Positions 19,623 through 29,581 of a stretch of 64,000 nt of DNA are shown here, in pieces. Location: contig CP099652.1 in the NCBI GenBank assembly GCA_024123955.1, positions 1,240,001 through 1,304,000 of the forward strand, in the 5' to 3' direction. Origin of the DNA: Oxalobacteraceae bacterium OTU3CINTB1. GTDB taxonomy: Bacteria; Pseudomonadota; Gammaproteobacteria; Burkholderiales; Burkholderiaceae_D. The translations under genes and the position numbers were made by a program. Each line of letters opens with the position of its first letter. Within the stretch, counting starts at the first letter, position 1. The notes beneath the pieces were generated by a model. The model ran no database searches, was not told the origin of the DNA, and saw only the letters and a program-made list of their open reading frames with translations.

Positions 19623-21641
19623 ATGCAGATCACCTTGCCGAAAGCTTCCTCCGCCATCCAGGCCTTGCTGGTCGCGGCGACCTTGCCGCTGACCATGCAA
19701 TCGGCCTTCGCCGCCGATTTCACCATCACCGGCGCCAATAGTACCGTCCGCACCCTCGGCAAGGACGACACCGGCACCGTGACCGCCAGCGGATCGCTGA
19801 CGGTCGGCGGCGGCGCGGTGGCGGTGACCATCACCGGCAACAACGCGACACTCAACAATCAGGGCGGCATCCGCCAGACCGGCAGCGGCCGCGTGGTCCG
19901 CGACAACACGGGCGCCACCGGGCTGCTCATCATCAACGGCAGCGCCGCCAACGGCGCGGCGTTGATGCAGACCGCCGACGCCGATGTGATCCAGATGAAC
20001 AAGGCCAATGCCAGCGTCACGCTGAACAACTATGGTTCGATGATTTCGCTCAACGCCAGCGCCGGCGGCGCCCAGGCGGTCGACTTCAGTTCCATCACCA
20101 GCGGCGCCAACGTCGTCAACAACTTCAGCGGCGGCCTGCTGCAGGCGACCGAGGCGGACGCGGTGCGCGCCGGCGTCAACGGCGTGGTCAACAACAACGG
20201 CACTATCCGCTCGATCACCACCAGCGGCGCCAGCAGTGATGGCGTCGATGCCCAGGGCAACACCGGCATCAAGATTTTCAACGGTGCGACCGGCCTGATC
20301 GAGGGCGCCCGCCACGGCATCACGGGCGGACAGGACAAGGCCGGCGACAGCTTCGTTATCGACCTGACCAACCTGGCCGGCGGCGTGGTTCGTGGCAGCA
20401 ACGGTTCCGGCATCAACCTGGACGGCTTTAACAAGAACCAGACCGCCAACATCATCAATCACGGCAGCATCATCGGCCACGGCGTCACCGGCGATGGCGA
20501 CGGGCTGGACGTCGACGGTCTGGCCACCATCACCAACACCGGCATCATTCGCTCGGTCAACGCCTTCAGCGCGCCGGCCGACGGTCTGGCTTACAGCGAA
20601 GGCATCAGCTTCGGTGGCGGCGCCGTCACCAACAGCGGCATAATTGAAGGACTGGTCTCGGCGGGCAACGCCAACGCGGTCGGGCGCGGCATCACCTTGG
20701 CTGGTAACGATCTGAGCAACGGCACTCGCGAAGGGTTGTATGGCAACGCGACGATCACCAATCAAGCCGGCGGTCTGATCCGCGGCCAGAGCGATTCGGC
20801 CATCGTCGCCGTCGGCGCCGGCAGCGGATATACCGTCACCATTCTGAACCAGGCTGGCGCCACGATCCAGGGCGGCGGCGCGACCAACGCCGCGATCAAG
20901 ACCGGCGCCGACAATACCGTCATTGTCAGCGGCGGCAACATCAATGGCGCCAGTAGCGGCAAGGCCATCGAAATGGGCAGCGGTAGCAACAGCCTGACCA
21001 TTACCGGCGGCAGCATCAACGGCGATATCAACGGTGGCGTCGGCGGCATGAACACGATGGTGGTCCAGGCCGGCGGCAGCTTCGCCTACGCCGGAGCGAT
21101 TTCGAACTTCAACCGGGTCGAATTCAAAAGCGGCGATGTCGTCTTGTCCGGTGTGAGCACCTACTCCGGCGACACCGTATTGACTGGCGGCACCCTGACC
21201 CTGGATGGCGCCAACCGCATCGCCGCCGGCAGCCAGCTGATCCTGAACGGCGGCGCGCTGCGTCTGACCAACGCCGGCGCGGACGGCCAAACCTTCGCCA
21301 GCCTGTCGCTGCTCGACAACGCCTCGGTGCAGCTCGGTTCGTCCTCGCTGACTTTCAACGGACTGGGCGCCGTGGTCAGCGGCAAGACGCTGTCCTTCAC
21401 CGAAGCCGTCACGGGCGGATACGCCTTCCGCCTGTTGGGCGACTATTCGGCCGACGCCAGCTTCCTGGCGTTGATCGGTATGACCAGCATCAACGGCCAG
21501 CGGGCGATGTTCAACTTCAACGGCGCCTACACCGACGTGACCGCTGCCGCCGCCGTGCCGGAACCGGCCACCTACGCCATGCTGTTGGGCGGGATGGGCC
21601 TGATCGGCGTCATGATCCGCCGGCGCAAGCAAGGGGTTTAG
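19623..21641 (+). CDS. PEP-CTERM protein with autotransporter-like beta-helix repeats
   Basis: A 672-residue exported protein with a signal peptide (cleavage expected after residue 30, SAFA). Repeated N/G/T-rich strands with motifs such as VNNNGTI and ITNTGIIRS form a likely parallel beta-helix. A passenger-style segment near 515-590 (TYSGDTVLTGGTLTLDGANR) resembles autotransporter-associated repeats. The C-terminus has the sorting signal VPEPATYAMLLGG, a short hydrophobic helix and RRRKQ (about 645-672), which an exosortase/EpsH system would process. No autotransporter barrel is present and no exosortase is in the window. It is probably a surface or matrix protein; a glycosylated exopolysaccharide-associated role is a family-based guess. 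Confidence 0.88.
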   Translation: MQITLPKASSAIQALLVAATLPLTMQSAFAADFTITGANSTVRTLGKDDTGTVTASGSLTVGGGAVAVTITGNNATLNNQGGIRQTGSGRVVRDNTGATGLLIINGSAANGAALMQTADADVIQMNKANASVTLNNYGSMISLNASAGGAQAVDFSSITSGANVVNNFSGGLLQATEADAVRAGVNGVVNNNGTIRSITTSGASSDGVDAQGNTGIKIFNGATGLIEGARHGITGGQDKAGDSFVIDLTNLAGGVVRGSNGSGINLDGFNKNQTANIINHGSIIGHGVTGDGDGLDVDGLATITNTGIIRSVNAFSAPADGLAYSEGISFGGGAVTNSGIIEGLVSAGNANAVGRGITLAGNDLSNGTREGLYGNATITNQAGGLIRGQSDSAIVAVGAGSGYTVTILNQAGATIQGGGATNAAIKTGADNTVIVSGGNINGASSGKAIEMGSGSNSLTITGGSINGDINGGVGGMNTMVVQAGGSFAYAGAISNFNRVEFKSGDVVLSGVSTYSGDTVLTGGTLTLDGANRIAAGSQLILNGGALRLTNAGADGQTFASLSLLDNASVQLGSSSLTFNGLGAVVSGKTLSFTEAVTGGYAFRLLGDYSADASFLALIGMTSINGQRAMFNFNGAYTDVTAAAAVPEPATYAMLLGGMGLIGVMIRRRKQGV

Positions 21642-21709
21642 CCGATATCAAAGCGCCCGGGGCGGCGGGTTGTTACCTTCTGAGGGATGAACCCGGAAGG
21701 AATTTCCAA

Positions 21710-22621
21710 ATGGAATATGCGCAGCTGACCCCGGGCCGCCGTTTCGCCCCTCTCCACAGCCTGTTGTATTACAGTCAGCGCATTGTCACGCGGCCCGCAC
21801 TGCGCCGCATGGTGGTGCGCGCGCTGAGCGGCGCCTTGCGCGTGCGCCAAGGATCGGGAAAAGAGTTGTACGGCAATACAGCACTGGAGGTGGCCGCGCT
21901 GGCGGACCTGAGCGACAGCGGCTATGCGCCGCTGGGAAACTTGCTCGACAATGCGCAATGCGACGAGATCAAGGATTATCTAAAGAATAAGTCCTTGTTC
22001 GACCGCGACCGGGACCGCGCGGCGTTCACGCTGCTGCAGGCGCCCACCGGGGTGCGGGTGGCCGACTATCATTTACGCGACGTCATCGCCTGCCCGCACA
22101 TCCTGGCGCTGGCCAACAGCCCGCCATTATTGGGCCTGGCCGCCCGCTACATGGACTGCAAGCCGACGATTTCCGCGCTCGGGCTGCGCTGGTCGTTTCC
22201 GGTGGAAGGGGATTGCAGCTCGCTGCAGGCTTTCCACCGCGACTCGGAGGACTGGCGCTATTTGAAAGTGCTGGTCTACCTGACCGACGTCGATTTTGAC
22301 GCCGGACCGCACGTGTATCTGCATGGCAGCCATCTGACCCAAGCGCCAATGCGCCTGCGTTTTTATTCCGACACCGAGATCTCCAGCGCCTACGGCGCCG
22401 ACATGTTGTTGACGGCGGTCGGCTCGCGCGGGTTCTGCTTCGCCGTCGATACCGCCGGCATCCACAAGGGCACGGCGCCGGCGCGGCAACCGCGCCTGAT
22501 GCTGCAGATCCAGTACTCGCTGCTGCCCAGCTATGCCTACCAGTACTCGCCCGAGGTGTATCAGGGCCCGCTGGTCCTCGACCCTTATGTGAACCGCCTG
22601 TTCGTCAAGCCGCCCGGCTAG
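21710..22621 (+). CDS. Phytanoyl-CoA dioxygenase-like 2OG-Fe(II) oxygenase
   Basis: A 303-residue protein resembling the PhyH fold. The iron triad is visible: His176 and Asp178 in FHRDSEDW and His252 in AGIHKGTAP. A 2-oxoglutarate-binding Arg262 follows 10 residues later (PRLMLQIQYS). The strand LKVLVYLTDVDFDAGPHVYLHGSH is also typical. The substrate is unknown. GGAAGG precedes the start at a suitable distance. The first 75 residues are basic and outside the core domain. The 3' end overlaps the convergent MFS gene by 17 bases. The neighbours suggest no pathway. Confidence 0.82.
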   Translation: MEYAQLTPGRRFAPLHSLLYYSQRIVTRPALRRMVVRALSGALRVRQGSGKELYGNTALEVAALADLSDSGYAPLGNLLDNAQCDEIKDYLKNKSLFDRDRDRAAFTLLQAPTGVRVADYHLRDVIACPHILALANSPPLLGLAARYMDCKPTISALGLRWSFPVEGDCSSLQAFHRDSEDWRYLKVLVYLTDVDFDAGPHVYLHGSHLTQAPMRLRFYSDTEISSAYGADMLLTAVGSRGFCFAVDTAGIHKGTAPARQPRLMLQIQYSLLPSYAYQYSPEVYQGPLVLDPYVNRLFVKPPG

Positions 22622-24017
22622 CCGTGCCCTTGCTGAGGCTTTCGCCATCCTCCTTGCGCAGCGACCGGAAGGTCAGCGACGACAGCATTGTCAGCACCGC
22701 CAGCGTGATGAAGGCGTAGTGCAGCGCCGACGTCAGCGCCAGCCGGTTCGACTGCGGCAGGTCGCCGAGGAACCAGCCGGTGATCAGCGAGCCGGCGGCC
22801 AGACCGAAACTCATCGACAGCTGCTGCATCGAACTGGCGATGGTGCTGGCCATGCTCGAATCGGCGTTGTCGACATCGGCGTAGGCGATGCTGTTCATGC
22901 TGGAGAACTGCAGCGAATTGAAAAAGCCCAGGCAAAGGCTGATCATCACGATCACGTACAGCGGCGTGCCCTGATGGACCAGCGCGTACATGGCGATGGT
23001 CGCGCCGATCAGCAGCGTGTTCACGGTGAGCACCTGGCGGTAGCCGAACCTGGCCAGCACGCGCGCCGAGATGAACTTCATGCCCATCGCGGCGGCGGCG
23101 GACGGCATCATCAGCAGGCCAGATTGCCAGGCCGGCAGGCCGAGGCCCAGCTGGTATAAAAGCGGCAGCAGGAACGGCAGTCCGCCCACGCCGATGCGCG
23201 TGACGAAGCCGCCCGCCACCGACACACGGAAGGTGCGGATCTTGAACAGCGCTAGCCGCAGCAGCGGGAACTTGGCATCCTGCGCGTGCCACACATAGGC
23301 GGCCAGCAGGCTGCACGCGATCAGCAGCAGCACCGCCGCCGATGTCGCATCGAGTTTGTGTTCGCCGAAGACTTCCAGCAGCCATGACAGCAAGGCCACC
23401 CCGGTACCGAAGAGGACAAGGCCGATCAGGTCCAGCGGCCGCGCGCCGTCGCCCCGATAGTCCGGCATGTAGCGGTGGGCCAGGAAGATGGCCGCCAGGC
23501 CGACCGGCACGTTGACGAAGAAGATATCGCGCCACGTCAGCCAGTGGACGATCAAGCCGCCTACGGTGGGGCCGAGCAGGGGGCCGATCAGCGCCGGGAT
23601 GATCACGAAATTCATCGCCGCCAGCAGCTCGGCCTTGGGGAAGGTGCGGATGATGGCCAGCCGTCCGACCGGCATCATCATCGCCGCGCCCAGGCCTTGC
23701 AGCAGCCGCGCCGCCACCAGCATCGGCGAATTGACGGACAGGCCGCACAGGATCGACGCCACCGTGAAAATCGCCACCGCCGACATGAAGACGCGCCGGG
23801 TGCCGAAGCGGTCGGCCATCCAGCCGCTGATGGGGATCGCCACCGCCAAGCTAAGGATGTAGCTGGTGACGACGGCTTTTAAGCTCAGCGGCGTGACCTG
23901 CAGGCTGACCGCCATGCTGGGAATCGCCGTGTTGACGATGGTCGAGTCCAACTGCTCCATGAAGAGGGCGGTGGCGACGACCCAGGGCAGGTAGCGTTTG
24001 GCGGCAGAAGTATCCAT
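22605..24017 (-). CDS. MFS drug exporter, DHA2 (EmrB/QacA) family
   Basis: About 470 residues with fourteen predicted helices. The DHA2 signature is clear near the start: FMEQLDSTIVNTAIPSMA, with the acidic residue of TM1 in the LDSTIVN motif. Motif A, GWMADRFGTRRVF, lies between TM2 and TM3. Members export drugs or toxic compounds using the proton gradient, usually with a periplasmic adaptor; none is encoded here. The start could be ATG 24017 or an upstream in-frame GTG at 24032, and neither has a convincing ribosome site. bluB ends 36 bases upstream on the same strand, so read-through from the B12 operon is possible. Confidence 0.88.
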   Translation of the reverse strand: MDTSAAKRYLPWVVATALFMEQLDSTIVNTAIPSMAVSLQVTPLSLKAVVTSYILSLAVAIPISGWMADRFGTRRVFMSAVAIFTVASILCGLSVNSPMLVAARLLQGLGAAMMMPVGRLAIIRTFPKAELLAAMNFVIIPALIGPLLGPTVGGLIVHWLTWRDIFFVNVPVGLAAIFLAHRYMPDYRGDGARPLDLIGLVLFGTGVALLSWLLEVFGEHKLDATSAAVLLLIACSLLAAYVWHAQDAKFPLLRLALFKIRTFRVSVAGGFVTRIGVGGLPFLLPLLYQLGLGLPAWQSGLLMMPSAAAAMGMKFISARVLARFGYRQVLTVNTLLIGATIAMYALVHQGTPLYVIVMISLCLGFFNSLQFSSMNSIAYADVDNADSSMASTIASSMQQLSMSFGLAAGSLITGWFLGDLPQSNRLALTSALHYAFITLAVLTMLSSLTFRSLRKEDGESLSKGTASRAA

Positions 24018-24053
24018 GCCTTCAATTGTCACATAAAAGGCAAGGTCGGGTCA

Positions 24054-24737
24054 TTAGGCCGGATTGTATGGGGCGCCGGGTTTTTCGTCGACACCCGCTC
24101 CCCAGCGGTCCTCGAACATGATCTCGCTCAGCGGGCGGCGCAGGTCCCAGCGCTCCAGCTCCAGCATCGGCGCGGTGTAAAACTCCTCCACCTGCCCCAC
24201 GCACAGCACCGCGATCGGCTGGCTGCCCTCCGGCATGCCGCAAATCTCGCGCAACCGTTGCGGATCGAACATCGACACCCAGCCCGCGCCGATACCCTCC
24301 GCGCGCGCGGCCAGCCAGAAGTTTTGCAGCGCGCACGATGCCGACGCCAGGTCCATCTCCGGCATGGTCCGGCGGCCGAACACATAGTTGTCACGCTTGT
24401 CGACCAGGCCCACCACCAATACTTCGGCGCAGGCCAGGATGCCTTCCACCTTCAGCTGCATGAACTCTTCCGCGCGTTTGCCCAGCGCCTCGGCGGTCTT
24501 GATACGCTCCTCGTTCACGTGCTGGTGGATGCTGGCGCGCAGCGCCGCACTGGCGATGCGGATAAAGCGCCACGGCTGCATCAAGCCGACACTAGGCCCG
24601 TTGTGCGCGGCGGCGATGAAGCGCAGCAGCTGTCCGTCCTCCAGCGGCCCCGGCTTGAAGTGGCGCACATCGCGCCGCTCGCGTATCGCGCGGTAGACGC
24701 CCTCGATTTCGGCGTTCGAAAAAGCGTGTCGATTCAT
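24054..24737 (-). CDS. bluB: 5,6-dimethylbenzimidazole synthase
   Basis: A 227-residue nitroreductase-fold flavoenzyme that breaks down FMNH2 with oxygen to make dimethylbenzimidazole, the lower ligand of cobalamin. [12 protein letters not shown] and [13 protein letters not shown] match the BluB FMN-binding segments. The [13 protein letters not shown] and [10 protein letters not shown] regions are typical of the C-terminal half. The ATG overlaps the cobQ stop (ATGA), so it is coupled to the B12 operon and is its last clear member. Its presence implies aerobic self-synthesis of the lower ligand used by CobT, encoded 13 kb away. Confidence 0.94.
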   Translation of the reverse strand: MNRHAFSNAEIEGVYRAIRERRDVRHFKPGPLEDGQLLRFIAAAHNGPSVGLMQPWRFIRIASAALRASIHQHVNEERIKTAEALGKRAEEFMQLKVEGILACAEVLVVGLVDKRDNYVFGRRTMPEMDLASASCALQNFWLAARAEGIGAGWVSMFDPQRLREICGMPEGSQPIAVLCVGQVEEFYTAPMLELERWDLRRPLSEIMFEDRWGAGVDEKPGAPYNPA

Positions 24738-26191
24738 GGCGCCTTCTTCAGCGCGATCAGGGCGTCGAGCAGTGGCTGGGTGGCGTCGGCGATGCGATCC
24801 AGGCTGGCTTCGCGCAGCGCCGAGGTATCGACCGTGTGTTCCGAATGCAGGCCGGCCCAGCGCAACAGCGCGCCGCTGGCTTCCGGCGTATCGAACAGGC
24901 CATGCAGGTAGGTGCCCAGTATCTGGTCGTCGGCCGAACGCGCGCCCTCCGGCCGGCCGTCGATCAGGAAGGCTGGCGACGCCAGCGCGCCGCCGGTCGA
25001 GGTGCCCATGTGGATCTCGTAGCCCGCCACGGTGGCGCCATCGGCGTCGAAGGCGCAGGTGCCACTGACTTGTTCCAGCCGTTTGTCGGCCGTCATCTCG
25101 GTGACCATGTCGAGCAGGCCGAGGGCGTCCGAGTCGCCGGCCTTGCCCTCGATGCCGAGGGGATCGGTGACGCTGCGGCCCAACATCTGGAAGCCGCCGC
25201 ACACGCCGATGACTTTACCGCCGTAGCGCAGGTGGCGGTCGATTTCCTTCGGCCAGCCTTGCGCGCGCAGCCATTCGAGATCGCCGCGCGTGTTCTTGCT
25301 GCCCGGGAGGATGATCAAATCCGCCTTGGGAATCGGCTCGCCCTGGCGCACGAAATGCAGGTCGACGTCGGGATGGGCGCGCAGCGCATCGAAGTCCGTG
25401 TGGTTGCTCATGCGCGGCAGGCTCGGTACCACCACGCGGAACGCGCCCTTGGACGCCTGTACCGGCTGCACCGCGTCCTCGGCGTCCAGGAACAGGCCGT
25501 GAAGATACGGCAGCACGGCGAGCACCGGCTTGCCGGTCTGCTGTTCCAGCCACTCCAGGCCCGGTTCCAGCAGCTTGATATCGCCCCGGAAGCGGTTGAT
25601 GACGAAGCCGATGGTGCGCGCGCGCTCGCTCTCCGTCAGGCAGGACAAGGTGCCGACGATGTGCGCGAACACGCCGCCGCGATCGATGTCGGCCACCAGC
25701 ACCACCGGGCAATCGACCTTTTCGGCGAAGCCCATGTTGGCGATGTCGCGATCGCGCAGATTGATCTCCGCCGGACTGCCGGCGCCTTCGACGATCACGC
25801 TGTCGTACTGGTTCAGCAGGCGGTCGTGCGATTCCAGCACCGCCTGCATCGCCACGGTTTTGTATTGGTGGTAGTCGCGCGCGTTCATCTCGGCGCGCAC
25901 TTTGCCATGGATGATGACCTGCGCGCCGATGTCGCTCGATGGCTTGAGCAGGACCGGATTCATGTCCGTGTGGGGCGCCAGGCCGGCGGCGATGGCTTGC
26001 AGCGCCTGCGCCCGGCCGATCTCGCCGCCGTCGGCGGTGACCGCGCTGTTGAGGGCCATGTTCTGCGGCTTGAACGGCACCACGCGCACGCCCAGGCGCT
26101 TGAGCAGGCGGCACAGGGCCGCGACCACGGTGCTCTTGCCGGCGTCCGAGGTGGTGCCCTGTACCATCAGGGTCGAATAGGGAAAGCTCAC
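24734..26191 (-). CDS. cobQ: Adenosylcobyric acid synthase (glutamine-hydrolysing)
   Basis: A 485-residue enzyme that amidates the b, d, e and g carboxylates of adenosylcobyrinate a,c-diamide. The N-terminal dethiobiotin-synthetase-like domain has the P-loop [10 protein letters not shown] and [10 protein letters not shown]. The C-terminal class I amidotransferase domain has the nucleophile Cys in [10 protein letters not shown] and the TYLHGLFD strand with its His. The length is normal for CobQ/CbiP. It lies immediately after btuF (one base between the stop codon and its start) and overlaps bluB. The reading frame is intact. Confidence 0.96.
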   Translation of the reverse strand: MSFPYSTLMVQGTTSDAGKSTVVAALCRLLKRLGVRVVPFKPQNMALNSAVTADGGEIGRAQALQAIAAGLAPHTDMNPVLLKPSSDIGAQVIIHGKVRAEMNARDYHQYKTVAMQAVLESHDRLLNQYDSVIVEGAGSPAEINLRDRDIANMGFAEKVDCPVVLVADIDRGGVFAHIVGTLSCLTESERARTIGFVINRFRGDIKLLEPGLEWLEQQTGKPVLAVLPYLHGLFLDAEDAVQPVQASKGAFRVVVPSLPRMSNHTDFDALRAHPDVDLHFVRQGEPIPKADLIILPGSKNTRGDLEWLRAQGWPKEIDRHLRYGGKVIGVCGGFQMLGRSVTDPLGIEGKAGDSDALGLLDMVTEMTADKRLEQVSGTCAFDADGATVAGYEIHMGTSTGGALASPAFLIDGRPEGARSADDQILGTYLHGLFDTPEASGALLRWAGLHSEHTVDTSALREASLDRIADATQPLLDALIALKKAP

Positions 26192-26192
26192 T

Positions 26193-27095
26193 TTAATTCT
26201 TCCTGTGCTGGCGTGCCAGTTCGATTTTTTCGCACAGGATGGAGGTGCCGGCGACCATGCGCGGGCCGGCGCGGTTCAGCAGCTCGCCGTCCAGGGTAAA
26301 GAGGTTGTCGTTGCGGACCGCTTTCATCGTGGTGTAAGGCTTCCACAGCGCGACGCCGCCATAATCCTTTTCGGCGGTGCCGAAGATCGCCTCCGGGTCG
26401 GCCTGCAGCACCGCTTCCACGCTGACCACGGGCGCCGTCGTTTTGAGGTCGGCAAAGATGTTGACGCCACCGCACAGGCGCATGGCGTCGCTGACAATGG
26501 ACACGCCGTTGAGCGTGTAGAGCGGTTTGTCCCACACCTGGTAGAACATGCGCACCGGCGGGCGGTTGGAGTACTGTTTGGCCAGCGCCGCAAACTGCTT
26601 GCGAATGTCCGCAGCGGCGGGCTGCGCGACGTTCTCGGTGCCCATCAACTGGCCGAGGCGCAGCAGGTTGTCGGGGATGCCGTCCAGTTTTAATGGCTCG
26701 CTATGGAAGATCGGAATGCCCAGTTGGCGCAGCGTTTCGATCTGGCGCTCGGAACTGCCGTGCATCCAGGCGACGATCAGGTCCGGCTTCATGGCGATCA
26801 CGCGTTCCATGTCGATCTGGCGGTTGGTGCCGATACGCGGAATCTTCTTTGCCGCTTCCGGGAAATCGCTATACGTGACGGCGCCGACGATCCGGTCGCC
26901 GCCGCCGGCCGCGTACAGCAGTTCCGTCACATGGGGCGCCATCGCGATGATGCGCTGGGCCGGCTTTTGCAGCGTGATCATGTTGCCGTCGTCGTCGCGC
27001 ACGGTGATGGGGGCGGCGCCGGCGTCGGCGGCGGATACTCCGGCGGCGACGGCCGCTGTGCACAGGCAGAGCGCCGCGATTTGATTCATTTTCAT
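26193..27095 (-). CDS. btuF: Periplasmic corrinoid-binding protein, BtuF-like
   Basis: A 300-residue substrate-binding protein of the helical-backbone (TroA/BtuF) type. A signal peptide covers about residues 1-27. The mature protein has two lobes joined by a long helix, with [20 protein letters not shown], a [13 protein letters not shown] stretch and [13 protein letters not shown] MKPDLIVAW. It delivers vitamin B12 or cobinamide to the BtuCD transporter. ATG 27095 is chosen because it overlaps the cobD stop (ATGA); an ATG a few codons upstream would overlap further. It lies between biosynthetic genes rather than next to btuCD, but in the same operon. Confidence 0.9.
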   Translation of the reverse strand: MKMNQIAALCLCTAAVAAGVSAADAGAAPITVRDDDGNMITLQKPAQRIIAMAPHVTELLYAAGGGDRIVGAVTYSDFPEAAKKIPRIGTNRQIDMERVIAMKPDLIVAWMHGSSERQIETLRQLGIPIFHSEPLKLDGIPDNLLRLGQLMGTENVAQPAAADIRKQFAALAKQYSNRPPVRMFYQVWDKPLYTLNGVSIVSDAMRLCGGVNIFADLKTTAPVVSVEAVLQADPEAIFGTAEKDYGGVALWKPYTTMKAVRNDNLFTLDGELLNRAGPRMVAGTSILCEKIELARQHRKN

Positions 27096-28072
27096 TGGTT
27101 GGTCCATTCGTTCAATGCTTTTTGTAGGCGATTCCATCCAGCTTCGTCCGGGGGCAGGCCAAGGCGGATGCCGCGCGCGGCGTGCGTGAACAGCCGTACC
27201 CAGATGCCGCGTTCCGCCATGTGCTGCCAGAACGCCTCCGGCCGCGCCTCGCTCCACCACTGGAATAAAGGCGTGCCGTTCGATGCGATGTCGTTCGCGG
27301 ACAGCAGCCGGCGCAGGCGTTCGCCGCTGGCGTCGAGTTGTTCGCGCGTGCCGGCTTGCCATTGTTTGTCGCGCAGCGCGGCGATGGCGATGTGCTGGGC
27401 GGGACCGCTGATGGTCCAGGGGCCGAGGAGGTCCGCCAGGCCGCGCAGCAGGTCCGGATGGGCGGCGACGAAACCGAGGCGGATGCCGGCCAGCCCGAAG
27501 AATTTGCCGACCGAACGCAGTACGATCAAGCCCGGTCTGTCGCTATGGGCGGCGACGCTATTGTGCTCCGACGTGTCGCCGAAGGCTTCGTCGACGACCA
27601 GCCAGCCGCCGCGCGCAGCCAGTTGGTCCGCCCATTCCAGCAGCCGGGCTTTCGGCACCGTGGCGCCGGTGGGGTTGTTGGGATTGACGATGACCACGAC
27701 GTCGTTGGCGGCGACCGCCGCATCCAGTTCTGCGTATGGTGTTTGGGTGAGAGTGTGACCGTGATCGCTCCAGTGATGCGCGTGCTCCGCGTAAGACGGC
27801 GCGGTGACGGCTACGCGCGACGGCTTGCGCAAGCGGGGCAGCGCTTGTATCGCCGCCTGCGTGCCTGCCACGGGCAACATCAGCGGCGCGCCGTAGTAGG
27901 TCTGAGCCGCGCGCGCCAGTTCCGGATCGGCTTCGGGCAGGCGATGCCACGCGTTGTCCGGGAGCGGCGGCGCCGGATACCAGCGCGGGTTGATGCCGGT
28001 CGACAGATCGAGCCAGTCGCCGCGGCCGAAACGCAACGCGGCGTCGCGCAGGTTGCCGCCGTGTTCAAGCAT
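27092..28072 (-). CDS. cobD: Threonine-phosphate decarboxylase (aminopropanol arm)
   Basis: A 326-residue PLP enzyme of aminotransferase fold type I that makes (R)-1-amino-2-propanol phosphate, the linker joined to cobyric acid by CbiB. The N-terminus EHGGNL and LDLSTGINP are hallmarks of this subgroup. The PLP site shows NPNNPTG (130-136), Asp161 in VVDEAF, and the Schiff-base Lys190 in RSVGKFFGLAGIRLGF. It is called CobC in the Pseudomonas denitrificans scheme. The start overlaps the cbiB end by 8 bases and the stop overlaps the btuF start, so the genes are coupled. Confidence 0.95.
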   Translation of the reverse strand: MLEHGGNLRDAALRFGRGDWLDLSTGINPRWYPAPPLPDNAWHRLPEADPELARAAQTYYGAPLMLPVAGTQAAIQALPRLRKPSRVAVTAPSYAEHAHHWSDHGHTLTQTPYAELDAAVAANDVVVIVNPNNPTGATVPKARLLEWADQLAARGGWLVVDEAFGDTSEHNSVAAHSDRPGLIVLRSVGKFFGLAGIRLGFVAAHPDLLRGLADLLGPWTISGPAQHIAIAALRDKQWQAGTREQLDASGERLRRLLSANDIASNGTPLFQWWSEARPEAFWQHMAERGIWVRLFTHAARGIRLGLPPDEAGWNRLQKALNEWTNQ

Positions 28073-29030
28073 GCACGTACTCCAGGATAAACGCCGCGAC
28101 CAGCGCGCAGGATAGCCACAGCGCCGTGGTGCGCACCACCAGATGCCATGCGCGGGCGATATCGGCGCCGGTGGCCGGTTCGCCCTGGCCCAGCGGCGGA
28201 CGTTCTTCGACCTCGCCGTCGTAGATGGCCGCGCCGCCCAGTTGCACGCCGAGCGCGCCGGCGCCGCTGGCCATGACCGGGCCGGCGTTCGGGCTGCTCC
28301 ACGCCGGCGCTTGCGCGCGCCAGCATGCCCAGGCGCGCCGTTTTCCTTGCAATCCCGGCGCCAGCAGCACGTAGGAGAGCGCGGTCAGACGCGCGGGCAG
28401 GTAATTGAGCGCATCGTCCAGACGCGCGGGGGCGCAGCCGAATTGCAGCAGGCGGGGAGTGCGGTAGCCCCACATGGCGTCGAGCGTATTCGCCATGCGG
28501 AACATGACCGCGCCAGGGCCGCCGGCGACGATAAACCAGAACAGCGTGCCGAAGACGGCGTCATTGCCGTTTTCAAGCAGGGATTCGGCGCTGGCCTTGG
28601 TCAGTTCGATTTCGCTGGCGCCGGTGGTATCGCGGCTGACGATGCGGGCCGTCAGCAAACGAGCGTTGGGTAGGTCGTCGCGCGCCAGCGCCTCGGCGAT
28701 CGGCAAATTGTGGTCGCGCAGGCTGCGCAGGCCCAGCGCGAAGTACAGCATGAAGGCGTGCAGCGCGTACATCAACCATGCGCTCAGCGGTGCTGCCAGC
28801 CAAACCAGCAAGGTGGCGATGGCGCTCAGCGGCAGCACTGCCAGCGCCCAGGCCAGTACGCCGCGCCAGAAGCGCGTACCGCCGCGATTGAGGCGGCGTT
28901 CCAGCGCCATCGCCAGATTGCCGAAGCCGACCAGCGGATGCCAGCGGCGCGCCTCGCCCAGTAAAAAGTCCAGCAGTACGCCGGCCACCATCAACACCGC
29001 AACGGCGTAAAAGCTCAACCCTGACAGCAC
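28065..29030 (-). CDS. cbiB: Adenosylcobinamide-phosphate synthase, membrane protein
   Basis: A 321-residue inner-membrane protein with several helices that joins aminopropanol phosphate to adenosylcobyric acid. The N-terminal LLDFLLGEARRWHPLVGFGN matches the family entry motif (D-x-G/E-x2-xxHPLVxFG). SRDTTGASEIEL and ESLLENGNDAVFGTLFWF are conserved CbiB/CobD loops. The GTG start at 29030 has AAGGA at a correct distance and comes 2 bases after the cobU stop. A longer upstream reading of the frame would lie over cobU and is rejected. CbiB is called CobD in the P. denitrificans naming. Confidence 0.95.
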   Translation of the reverse strand: MLSGLSFYAVAVLMVAGVLLDFLLGEARRWHPLVGFGNLAMALERRLNRGGTRFWRGVLAWALAVLPLSAIATLLVWLAAPLSAWLMYALHAFMLYFALGLRSLRDHNLPIAEALARDDLPNARLLTARIVSRDTTGASEIELTKASAESLLENGNDAVFGTLFWFIVAGGPGAVMFRMANTLDAMWGYRTPRLLQFGCAPARLDDALNYLPARLTALSYVLLAPGLQGKRRAWACWRAQAPAWSSPNAGPVMASGAGALGVQLGGAAIYDGEVEERPPLGQGEPATGADIARAWHLVVRTTALWLSCALVAAFILEYVHA

Positions 29031-29032
29031 GG

Positions 29033-29581
29033 CTATCCTTTTAATACCAGCGGCAGGCCGGCGGCGACGAACACCGCGCGGTCGCAGATCGCCGCCACCG
29101 ATTGATTCAATCGTCCCTGTTCGTCGAGGAAGCAGCGCGAGATGGCGCCGGACGGCATGATGCCCAGGCCTACCTCGTTCGACACCAGCACCACGTCGCT
29201 GGTGCATTTGAGCAGCGCGCTGGCCAGCATGTCCTGCTGCTCGTGAAACAACGCCGGCAGCGTGATCTCGCCGACTTCCGGATACTCTTCGCCGCTGCTG
29301 AACAGCAGGTTGCTGAGCCAAAGCGTCAGGCAATCGACCATGATCAGGCGGTCCGGGGACGACCAGCGCAGCAACTGGTTACCGAGGGCCAGCGGCTCCT
29401 CGACGGTGGTCCATTCGCCGGGGCGGGTGGCGCGGTGATGCGCGATGCGGGCCGCCATTTCGGCGTCGCCGGCGGTGGCGGTGGCGATGTAGACGACTTC
29501 CTTGCCTGATTCTACGGCCAAGCGCTCGGCGTAAGCGCTTTTACCGGAGCGTGCGCCGCCCAGAACGAGTGTACGTGTCAT
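29033..29581 (-). CDS. cobU: Adenosylcobinamide kinase / guanylyltransferase
   Basis: A 182-residue bifunctional enzyme (CobU/CobP) that phosphorylates adenosylcobinamide and then makes the GDP derivative used by CobS. The P-loop is GGARSGKSAYAERLA near the N-terminus. YIATATAGDAEMAARIAHHR carries the His expected to be guanylylated, followed by WTTVEEP. VSNEVGLGIMP is the conserved C-terminal loop. Its start overlaps the cobB stop as ATGA. Confidence 0.96.
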   Translation of the reverse strand: MTRTLVLGGARSGKSAYAERLAVESGKEVVYIATATAGDAEMAARIAHHRATRPGEWTTVEEPLALGNQLLRWSSPDRLIMVDCLTLWLSNLLFSSGEEYPEVGEITLPALFHEQQDMLASALLKCTSDVVLVSNEVGLGIMPSGAISRCFLDEQGRLNQSVAAICDRAVFVAAGLPLVLKG

